A stretch of 64,000 bases of DNA from Mugil cephalus (taxonomy: Eukaryota; Chordata; Actinopteri; Mugiliformes; Mugilidae): assembly GCF_022458985.1 (NCBI RefSeq), contig NC_061786.1:5210001-5274000 (forward strand), in the 5' to 3' direction. Under the pieces are notes generated by a model. The model did no database searches. It was not told the DNA's origin and saw only the letters and a program-made list of their open reading frames with translations. How positions within the stretch are numbered: the first letter of the stretch is position 1; every line of letters starts with the position of its first letter. The position numbers were made by a program, and so were the translations under genes. Below, piece by piece: positions 22,559 through 31,829 of this stretch.

Positions 22559-22669
22559 CTGTTAAGTGTGTAAAAATGTCATTTTTTTCGAGCCTTGTAC
22601 CAAGCTCACGAAGGCCAGCCTCTCGTTGTTGGAAACATGTCACCTAATGTAGGCCAATGGATGTTGGTG

Positions 22670-22951
22670 CTAATCACCCTCTCCACAGCAGGGTTGGAGT
22701 AGAATGAAGAGGAGAGATCTGAGCACACTTACCTGGGTGTCCCCTGCCTCAAAGGGGAAGAAGTGGTATTGCTGACCCGTACTTACCCAAGGTCTTTGTG
22801 TGAGGAAGTCAAGTAACCACAGAGATGTATTAAGTCCAAGCTGGTCCAGTTTGTGGATGAGCTGTTGAAGGATGTTTGTACTGAAAACTGAACTGTAGCC
22901 AATGAAGAGGATTTTTTCGATTTTCTGGTCTCCTTCTGAAGACAGGATCAA
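22670..22951 (-). mobile_element. LINE RT fragment, array copy 11 (type B)
   Basis: Type B, frame open; carries YHFFPF where others read YHIFPF. Confidence 0.75.
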
Positions 22952-23285
22952 TTGGCCAGCACTTTGTGACCATTCGAAGATGGTCTAGATGTTATTCCCA
23001 ACTCCTGCTTTACAGGTGTGCATGCATCTGTTGTAAACACGTGGCCTGTGGAAGAATGTATAGCAAAAAAGGATTTAAGTTTTGTTGTGTAACCTCATGC
23101 CCTGGCCAGGGGTTGTTAGACATGCAACATGGAGAAAACGAAAAACAACATTTGTATGGTCAATTTACACCTCGTTTTTAGTTCTGTCCAAATCCCAGGT
23201 GGACTGGCAGAACGACATGACTTTCTGCTTTCAAGGACTCTGATGGCTATTGTTCTTTGAATGAGGCTCGGAAGTATAAATGTCA

Positions 23286-23358
23286 CGCCCAATGTGGGGC
23301 TCGAACCCACGACCCTGAGATTAAGAGTCTCATGCTCTACCGACTGAGCTAACCGGGC
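23286..23358 (-). tRNA. tRNA-Lys (CTT), copy 11
   Basis: Identical to copy 1; spacing 800 bp. Confidence 0.97.
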
Positions 23359-23472
23359 CTGTTAAGTGTGTAAAAATGTCATTTTTTTCGAGCCTTGTTG
23401 TACCAAGCTCACGAAGGCCAGCCTCTCGTCGTTGGAAACACGTCACCTAATATAGGCCAATGGATGTTGGTG

Positions 23473-23760
23473 CTAATCACCCTCTCCACAGCAGGGTTGG
23501 GGTAGAATGAAGAGGAGAGATCTGAGCACACTTACCTGGGTGTCCCCTGCCTCAAGGGGGAAGATGTGGTATTGCTGACGCGTACTTACCCAAGGTCTTT
23601 GTGTGAGGAAGTCAAATAACCAGTTGCGCAGAGACATATCAAGTCCAGGAGGGTCCAGCTTGTGGATGAGCTGTTGAAGGATGTTTGTACTGAAAACTGA
23701 ACTGTAGCCAATGAAGAGGATTTTTTCGATTTTCTGGTCTCCTTCTGAAGACAGGATCAA
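23473..23760 (-). mobile_element. LINE RT fragment, array copy 12 (type A)
   Basis: Type A, frame open; NWLFDFL and ILPQPCC variants. The ILPQPCC variant recurs in copy 16. Confidence 0.75.
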
Positions 23761-24096
23761 TTGGCCAGCACTTTGTGACCATTCGAAGATGGTCTAGATG
23801 TTATTCCCAACTCCTGCTTTACAGGTGTGCATGTATCTGTTGTAAACACGTGGCCTGTGGAAGAATGTATAGCAAAAAAGGATTTAACCTCATGCCCTGG
23901 CCAGGGGTTGTTAGACATGCAACGTGGAGAAAACGAAAAACAACATTTGTATGGTCAATTTACACCTCGTTTTTAGTTCTGTCCTAATCCCAGGTGGACT
24001 GGCAGAATGATATGACTTTCTGCTTTCCCTAAGATTTGCTTTCAAGGACTCTGATGGCTATTGTTCTTTGAATGAGGCTCGGAAGTATAAATGTCA

Positions 24097-24169
24097 CGCC
24101 CAATGTGGGGCTCGAACCCACGACCCTGAGATTAAGAGTCTCATGCTCTACCGACTGAGCTAACCGGGC
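24097..24169 (-). tRNA. tRNA-Lys (CTT), copy 12
   Basis: Identical to copy 1; spacing 811 bp. Confidence 0.97.
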
Positions 24170-24280
24170 CTGTTAAATGTGTAAAATTGTCATTTTTTTC
24201 GAGCCTTGTACCAAGCTCACGAAGGCCAGCCTCTCGTTGTTGGAAACATGTCACCTAATATAGGCCAATGGATGTTGGTG

Positions 24281-24562
24281 CTAATCACCCTCTCCACAGC
24301 AGGGTTGGAGTAGAATGAAGAGGAGAGATCTGAGCACACTTACCTGGGTGTCCCCTGCCTTAAAGGGGAAGATGTGGTATTGCTGACCCGTACTTACCCA
24401 AGGTCTTTGTGTGAGGAAGTCAAGTAACCACAGAGACGTATTAAGTCCAAGCTGGTCCAGTTTGTGGATGAGCTGTTGAAGGATGTTTGTACTGAAAACT
24501 GAACTGTAGCCAATGAAGAGGATTTTTTCGATTTTCTGGTCTCCTTCTGAAGACAGGATCAA
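24281..24562 (-). mobile_element. LINE RT fragment, array copy 13 (type B)
   Basis: Type B, frame open, IFPFKAGD variant. Confidence 0.75.
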
Positions 24563-24896
24563 TTGGCCAGCACTTTGTGACCATTCGAAGATGGTCTAGA
24601 TGTTATTCCCAACTCCTGCTTTACAGGTGTGCATGTATCTATTGTAAACACATGGCCTGTGGAAGAATGTATAGCAAAAAAGGATTTAAGTTTTGTTGTG
24701 TAACCTCATGCCCTGGCCAGGGGTTGTTAGACATGCAACGTGGAGAAAACGAAAAACAACATTTGTATGGTCAATTTACACCTCGTTTTTAGTTCTGTCC
24801 AAATCCCAGGTGGACTGGCAGAACGACATGACTTTCTGCTTTCAAGGACTCTGATGGCTATTGTTCTTTGAATGAGGCTCGGAAGTATAAATGTCA

Positions 24897-24969
24897 CGCC
24901 CAATGTGGGCCTCGAATCCACGACCCTGAGATTAAGAGTCTCATGCTCTACCGACTGAGCTAACCGGGC
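24897..24969 (-). tRNA. tRNA-Lys (CTT), copy 13, B-box variant
   Basis: Two changes: G53A, which removes the conserved G53-C61 pair and alters the first half of the B box (GATTCGAGGC instead of GGTTCGAGCC), and C60G. Pol III promoter strength and T-loop folding are both likely reduced. Confidence 0.8.
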
Positions 24970-25080
24970 CTGTTAAATGTGTAAAAATGTCATTTTTTTC
25001 GAGCCTTGTACCAAGCTCACGAAGGCCAGCCTCTCGTTGTTGGAAACACGTCACCTAATGTAGGCCAATGGATGTTGGTA

Positions 25081-25362
25081 CTAATCACCCTCTCCACAGC
25101 AGGGTTGGAGTAGAATGAAGAGGAGAGATCTGACCACACTTACCTGGGTGTCCCCTGCCTTAAAGGGGAAGATGTGGTATTGCTGACCCGTACTTACCCA
25201 AGGTCTTTGTGTGAGGAAGTCAAGTAACCACAGAGATGTATTAAGTCCAAGCTGGTCCAGTTTGTGGATGAGCTGTTGAAGGATGTTTGTACTGAAAACT
25301 GAACTGTAGCCAATGAAGAGGATTTTTTCGATTTTCTGGTCTCCTTCTGAAGACAGGATCAA
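25081..25362 (-). mobile_element. LINE RT fragment, array copy 14 (type B)
   Basis: Type B, frame open; adjacent to another type B copy, giving a B-B doublet with copy 13. VVRSLL variant near the end. Confidence 0.75.
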
Positions 25363-25709
25363 TTGGCCAGCACTTTGTGACCATTCGAAGATGGTCTAGA
25401 TGTTATTCCCAACTCCTGCTTTACAGGTGTGCATGTATCTGTTGTAAACACGTGGCCTGTGGAAGAATGTATAACAAAAAGGATTTAAGTTTTTGTGTAA
25501 CCTCATGCCCTGGCCAGGGGTTGTTAGACATGCAACGTGGAGAAAACGAAAAACAACATTTGTATGGTCAATTTACACCTCGTTTTTAGTTCTGTCCTAA
25601 TCCCAGGTGGACTGGCAGAACGACATGACTTTCTGCTTTCCCTAAGATTTGCTTTCAAGGACTCTGATGGCTATTGTTCTTTGAATGAGGCTCGGAAGTA
25701 TAAATGTCA

Positions 25710-25782
25710 CGCCCAATGTGGGGCTCGAACCCACGACCCTGAGATTAAGAGTCTCATGCTCTACCGACTGAGCTAACCGGGC
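25710..25782 (-). tRNA. tRNA-Lys (CTT), copy 14
   Basis: Identical to copy 1; spacing 813 bp. Confidence 0.97.
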
Positions 25783-25896
25783 CTGTTAAGTGTGCAAAAA
25801 TGTCATTTTTTTCGAGCCTTGTTGTACCAAGCTTACAAAGGCCAGCCTCTCGTTGTTGGAAACATGTCACCTAATGTAGGCCAATGGATGTTGGTG

Positions 25897-26184
25897 CTAA
25901 TCACCCTCTCCACAGCAGGGTTGGAGTAGAATGAAGAGGAGAGATCTGAGCACACTTACCTGGGTGTCCCCTGCCTTAAAGCGGAAGATGTGGTATTGCT
26001 GACCCGTACTTACCCAAGGTCTTTGTGTGAGGAAGTCAAGTAACCAGTTGCGCAGAGACATATCAAGTCCAGGAGGGTCCAGCTTGTGGATTAGCTGTTG
26101 AAGGATGTTTGTACTGAAAACTGAACTGTAGCCAATCAAGAGGATTTTTTCGATTTTCTGGTCTCCTTCTGAAGACAGGATCAA
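25897..26184 (-). mobile_element. LINE RT fragment, array copy 15 (type A)
   Basis: Type A, frame open; ILLIGYSS and IFRFKAGD variants, the latter part shared with type B copies. Confidence 0.75.
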
Positions 26185-26534
26185 TTGGCCAGCACTTTGT
26201 GACCATTCGAAGATGGTCTAGATGTTATTCCCAACTCCTGCTTTACAGGTGTGCATGTATCTGTTGTAAACACGTGGCCTGTGGAAGAATGTATAACAAA
26301 AAAGGATTTAAGTTTTGTTGTGTAACCTCATGCCCTGGCCAGGGGTTGTTAGACATGCAACGTGGAGAAAACGAAAAACAACATTTGTATGGTCAATTTA
26401 CACCTCGTTTTTAGTTCTGTCCTAATCCCAGGTGGACTGGCAGAACGACATGACTTTCTGCTTTCCCTAAGATTTGCTTTCAAGGACTCTGATGGCTATT
26501 GTTCTTTGAATGAGGCTCGGAAGTATAAATGTCA

Positions 26535-26607
26535 CGCCCAATGTGGGGCTCGAACCCACGACCCTGAGATTAAGAGTCTCATGCTCTACCGACTGAGCTA
26601 ACCGGGC
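26535..26607 (-). tRNA. tRNA-Lys (CTT), copy 15
   Basis: Identical to copy 1; spacing 825 bp. Confidence 0.97.
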
Positions 26608-26721
26608 CTGTTAAGTGTGTAAAAATGTCATTTTTTTCGAGCCTTGTTGTACCAAGCTCACGAAGGCCAGCCTCTCGTTGTTGGAAACACGTCACCTAAT
26701 GTAGGCCAATGGATGTTGGTG

Positions 26722-27009
26722 CTAATCACCCTCTCCACAGCAGGGTTGGGGTAGAATGAAGAGGAGAGATCTGAGCACACTTACCTGGGTGTCCCCTGCC
26801 TCAAGGGGGAAGATGTGGTATTGCTGACGCGTACTTACCCAAGGTCTTTGTGTGAGGAAGTCAAGTAACCAGTTGCGCAGAGACATATCAAGTCCAGGAG
26901 GGTCCAGCTTGTGGATGAGCTGTTGAAGGATGTTTGTACTGAAAACTGAACTGTAGCCAATGAAGAGGATTTTTTCGATTTTCTGGTCTCCTTCTGAAGA
27001 CAGGATCAA
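26722..27009 (-). mobile_element. LINE RT fragment, array copy 16 (type A)
   Basis: Type A, frame open, ILPQPCC variant as in copy 12. Confidence 0.75.
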
Positions 27010-27329
27010 TTGGCCAGCACTTTGTGACCATTCGAAGATGGTCTAGATGTTATTCCCAACTCCTGCTTTACAGGTGTGCATGTATCTGTTGTAAACACGT
27101 GGCCTGTGGAAGAATGTATAGCAAAAAAGGATTTAACCTCATGCCCTGGCCAGGGGTTGTTAGACATGCAACGTGGAGAAAACGAAAAACAACATTTGTA
27201 TGGTCAATTTACACCTCGTTTTTAGTTCTGTCCAAATCCCAGGTGGACTGGCAGAACGACATGACTTTCTGCTTTCAAGGACTCTGATGGCTATTGTTCT
27301 TTGAATGAGGCTCGGAAGTATAAATGTCA

Positions 27330-27402
27330 CGCCCAATTTGTGGCTCGAACCCACGACCCTGAGATTAAGAGTCTCATGCTCTACCGACTGAGCTAACCGG
27401 GC
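27330..27402 (-). tRNA. tRNA-Lys (CTT), copy 16, T-stem variant
   Basis: Carries C62A and C65A exactly as copy 8, about 6.4 kb away. Last tRNA of the array. Confidence 0.8.
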
Positions 27403-27516
27403 CTGTTAAGTGTGTAAAAATGTCATTTTTTTCGAGCCTTGTTGTACCAAGCTCACGAAGGCCAGCCTCTCGTTGTTGGAAACACATCACCTAATGTAGG
27501 CCAATGGATGTTGGTG

Positions 27517-27804
27517 CTAATCACCCTCTCCACAGCAGGGTTGGAGTAGAATGAAGAGGAGAGATCTGAGCACACTTACCTGGGTGTCCCCTGCCTTAAG
27601 GGGGAAGATGTGGTATTGCTGACGCGTACTTACCCAAGGTCTTTGTGTGAGGAAGTCAAGTAACCAGTTGCGCAGAGACATATCAAGTCCAGGAGGGTCC
27701 AGCTTGTGGATGAGCTGTTGAAGGATGTTTGTACTGCAAACTGAACTGTAGCCAATGAAGAGGATTTTTTCGATTTTCTGGTCGCCTTCTGAAGACAGGA
27801 TCAA
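27517..27804 (-). mobile_element. LINE RT fragment, array copy 17 (type A, right edge)
   Basis: Type A with SSVCSTN. The frame stays open beyond the usual limit, to 27,870, because the flanking sequence changes at the array edge. Confidence 0.75.
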
Positions 27805-28110
27805 TTGGCCAACACTTTGTGACCACTTGAAGATGGTGTATATATTCTTTCCAGCTCCCGTTTTTTGCACTTACATGGGTCCCCCCTTTGTCCCAGCCGC
27901 TGGTGGGAGTTGTAGATGTCCTGAAGGGAAGGGACAGAGTCACCTTGTCAGCTTTTCCTGATGTAAGTCCCTCCAGCCCTCAGCTGGAGGACGTGTTGCA
28001 GGCGCTGTACCATACACTGATGCAGGTCGTCAGGAAGTTGACAATGGTGCCTCCATCGGAGGTGCACATGAAGGGGGTTAGGGCTCTCTTTTTTCCTGTG
28101 GCTTTTACAA
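27805..28110 (-). mobile_element. Decayed LINE 3'-region remnant at array edge
   Basis: On the minus strand, about 28,055-27,997 reads LTTCISVWYSAC and about 27,935-27,908 reads VPSLQDIYNS. These resemble the conserved C-terminal blocks LTSCITVWFGSC and LPSLQDIYNTR of jockey/CR1-like LINE ORF2. The two blocks are in different frames, with a stop between. In an intact LINE they lie downstream of reverse transcriptase motif A, whereas here they lie upstream of it on the same strand, so the pieces are out of order. An overlapping plus-strand open frame (27,888-28,262) has no recognised homology. Confidence 0.5.
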
Positions 28111-31100
28111 AGGAAGTACAGATGCTGTTAAGCTTCCAGGACAACTACATAACAAAAAATAACTTAATTATGTTCGGGTGTTTGGAGACACGATTGAATG
28201 GCCAGCCCTTTCTTGCCTTGAGGCTTACTTTTACCCTTGTCGATCAAACAGTTATTCCCTAATCTCACTAATCCGAACTCTAACCCTTCCTTTGGGCAGA
28301 AAAACCTCGTAATGTGGCTTTGACATATGTAGAATAGAAAACATAGCTTGTTGGCATGCTAGACAAAATAATTTCAGTTTTCTCCTCTTTGGCCTATTTT
28401 ATGTTCAAAACAGTCAGCAGGAGTTAACTTCCATCTACAATTATCTCATAAACAGCCTTTTGCCCATTGCTTGTTACAAAAATATATTCAAATGAAAGTG
28501 AACATGAGAACAATAATTATTGTGGTTTTCATTTCAGGACTAAAGGCAATAAAGGAACAAAATTGCAAAGGGTGCATAGATATTTGATTTCATTTTATAT
28601 ATACGCCTGATGCTTTACACAGGTGATCTCTGCTAAATAAGAGAAACCTGATTTTATCCACAGTATGTGTTCCCAATCCATTTCCTGCCAGTCTTCCTCT
28701 CAGCCTTCCTCTCTATCCTTTACACAAACACATGCACATACACACAGACAGAAACACTTGCAGAAACATTCTCCTCCGCCTCCACAGAAACATTATACAC
28801 CTCCAGACAGCAATTATCATGCAGCAGATGTTGGCTTGAGAGGAAAACAGCTGATGCACACATGCATGTTCACGCACCCATACACAATAAAATACAGCAA
28901 ATTCAGAATAAAAGGAGATCAGCTTTTGCTCAGCTCAACTCACTGTAATGAATGGGGATCTGTGATAGAATTTGCATGTTCTGATGTTCCCTCTGTCACA
29001 TTTTTAAACATCTCAACCCCTCCAAAGGATGTCCTTGACCTGCAGGGCTGAGATGTTCAGCTTTAAAATATAAGGTCTCCTTTTTGCAATATGCTGCAGG
29101 ATGAAAGTCCTCTCAAACATGTGACACTTTATAGGGATAAAATCTCATTATGTAGCACTGCGGGGTGTTGTCATCACCCACCTTCACTGCTGTAAGATGA
29201 AAGCTAGTCATATTTTAATGATAGGGATACCATCGTGTAATTGCATCATAATGATGTGTATCATGGTAATATGAAATGCACATACATTTGACATTTATTT
29301 TGAAGATGCTGAAATATATTTTTCAGACACTTAGCATGAACCATGTGGCCTGGATATACAGTTGTTATGATTCTGGAAGAAAAACATGTAGATTATCTGT
29401 AAACTTTTGGAAGCCATGATGACACCTCTGTCCTTTTCTAAACTAATGGTCACAACAGCTGAGGGCTTAGGTTTTTCTGTGTGTGTTTTTTGTGTGTATA
29501 AATCAGATAATCAGTTTGAACAGCTACTTTATACACCTATAGTTAAAATATGGGCTTGGAATGTCTTTGAAATGCTAAGTCCTACTTATGGCCGTTTTAG
29601 CAAATGAAAACACATCGACTTATGTGCTCATGTTATGTTAAATGCTCTTGAAGCAATAATGGATCTTGTCATTTTCTTTGTTATGTAGCAATGTAGCATC
29701 ATTCGTCCAGACTAGACGTTTTGTTCAGATTGAAGCGCTCAACTATTGATATCAGACACAAATGCTGTACATAGAAAATGTAATTGATTCTTATATGAAA
29801 ATGATGAAATAATGTTAATTATTAGCAACATAAGAGGGATTAAATGCACTGGGGCAGCACAGTCATGATTGCACTTCTGCACAATTGACTTCATTGCACT
29901 AAAGAACGTGACAGAGTGTAATTGCAGCCTTTGGCAATACATTTGTGTCAGTGTTGCAAGCAGCAAGGTAATTATCTCTCCCCTTTTCCTGACACTTTCT
30001 CTATCGCACACAAACACCTAATTACTACAGAGGTCACCTGTATTACTGTTTTGGTCGTCATAGCAACACAAAAGAAAAGGGGGACTGGACCTCAGATGTT
30101 TGTACTGCAGCGCACAGTCCATTTGACTGGAGTTGTTAGTCTTACAAATTACATTTCCAAAAGACACCTAATGCAGCAAATATTCATGCACTTCAACAAG
30201 TTGAATGACTATGGTATAAATTTCTTATGGAGAAGTGATAAATGTAAGTATTAGTGCTCTAAAATTACTTAGAAAAGAGTTTAGCGTTCATGGTCATACC
30301 GGCTTCAGCTGCTGATTTTAGTTGTACCGATCATCATATTCCTGAACATTTGCACCATGACCAAGAAGGCCATCTCAGGCTGAATCCAACTGACTCCAGA
30401 CTCCTGGACTCCATACTTTTGCCCCACCTCATGTCCTTCAAATGGAATCTGTGGGAGCTTGAGCTCAAGGTGACCAAACCAGACTTGAGATTAACTGAAC
30501 AGTTATAGCACATTTTCTAAGCAGAAAAGTATCTCTTCTTGAAGACATGCTGGATCATAGAGTTGGACAGGCTTCAGCTCTCACGGACTTCCTAGAAACA
30601 TCCACATTTAGCCTGAAAGCATTGAGTCTGTCTTTTTTGGTCTTGATCTTTTTGACATCTCACAAACTCGACTAATCCTCCGACGCTCTGACAAATCACT
30701 GAAGACTGCATCAAAGTAACACTATCTTTAAGAAACAGTATGAATGTACTTGTGGTTTGTGAAAGAAACAATGCATCACTCAGATGTTTTACCCCTCCTA
30801 TGTCCAGAGCCAGAGTAAAAGCAGAACATTAGTGGCTGGCTCCATTGGCAACATAATGACAACGAAAAGGAGTCAGCAGGCTGCAGGCCATATCTGCATG
30901 GGTTAATTAAAGTTGTGATACTGCAAATATTGGCTATGGCGTCTTGGTTTTTGGCTTCAATCTAATGATGCTTGCTGACGTATTTGACCACTCACACAAT
31001 GATAATTTTGTTTGATGTCATCACGAAACCTCGAAGGATATTTTAGATGATAACTGAATGATTGGTTTTGGTAGTCAGCATGTTGGATGTTGGGGCAACA

Positions 31101-31488
31101 ACTTGCTGAGAATGCCTTGATACAACAAGACATGGTGTCATGATACCAAAGGTTAATTTGTTAGCCTTTTTTTAACAACAGGCCTCACAAGGTGAAAATC
31201 CACCTGCCAGTACCTCTAGAGCACTAAATAATATATTGTGTCATGATTATTGAATTTGTAGGCAAACCAAAATATAAAATAAGACATTTCACTTCATCGT
31301 CACTTCATCCAATCAGTTTGCCAAGGAATTGCATATAAATGTCTGTAGCTTGTTGCAAAAAACAACACAAAAAAACAACAAAAAATAATTATTCAACAAT
31401 TACTTTAAGGATAAAAAATCATGGTAGTGTAGCAGATGTGATGTATCACTGTCTGTCTCTTCAGGTCTGTGATGCTTTTTGTGTCTTT
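28111..31488. other. Noncoding stretch, nothing recognised
   Basis: Contains a CA-rich region near 28,720-28,750 and AT-rich DNA. No exon with paired splice sites, RNA gene or named repeat is visible. Confidence 0.5.
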
Positions 31489-31512
31489 TTTGTTGTTGTT
31501 GTTGTTGTTTTT
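31489..31512. repeat. (TTG)n microsatellite
   Basis: A short TTG trinucleotide run. Confidence 0.85.
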
Positions 31513-31803
31513 GCTGGACTATTGCCAGTCAATTAACTGCAGTAGAGTTACACGAAGAACAGGAAGCTGTTTGCCGAGCTCCTCCCTGACCCCAAACCAC
31601 ATGCACACCTTGTTCTGGCTAGCCTAACTTCTGTGAGTGATTTTCCTTGTGGGTCAGTCATGTGGAAATTGGTCGTTTACAGACCACTACTGGTGACTGC
31701 CTTGTGTTAGCGTGTCAAGTCCCACAGGTTTCCCCTTTCTTGAGTCCAAGTACTGCCTGTCAGAGTTGTTGGGGCTTAGGAGCCATGCTGGAAGTTACAC
31801 TGT

Positions 31804-31828
31804 GCTGCTGCTGCTGCTGCTGCTGCTG
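31804..31828. repeat. (CTG)8 microsatellite
   Basis: Eight uninterrupted CTG units. Not in any supported gene. Confidence 0.9.
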
Positions 31829-31829
31829 A

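Larger units (their letters stand above)
10968..27860 (-). repeat. Tandem array of tRNA-Lys(CTT)/LINE units
   Basis: The repeat unit is 795-825 bp. On the minus strand its order is: LINE reverse transcriptase fragment (~285 bp), 114-bp spacer, tRNA-Lys(CTT), then ~320 bp of unique spacer before the next LINE fragment. The tRNA genes start at 11436, 12261, 13086, 13911, 14726, 15526, then after an interruption at 20071, 20879, 21675, 22486, 23286, 24097, 24897, 25710, 26535 and 27330. Length differences come from a few shared indels: a 17-bp block beginning CCCTAAGATTTGC, a short AGTTTTGTTGTGT block, TTG in TTGTACC, and the A/B difference in the LINE part. The leftmost unit (10,968-11,110) lacks the LINE core and is diverged; the rightmost runs into LINE-like flanking DNA. 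The interior is broken at 15,888-19,331 by unrelated DNA. Confidence 0.97.

Noticed and set aside
12750-26414. Recurrent 70-71-codon plus-strand frames beginning [12 protein letters not shown]
   Set aside because: They repeat because the unit repeats, run antisense to the LINE/tRNA spacer, and change frame with spacer indels. No homology recognised.
10968-27860. Regular spacing suggestive of a CRISPR-like or satellite array
   Set aside because: The unit is ~800 bp and contains a tRNA gene and LINE sequence; the context is vertebrate nuclear DNA.
28665-29051. 128-codon plus-strand frame rich in Ser, Thr and His
   Set aside because: Its composition follows from CA-rich DNA; no splice sites or homology support it.
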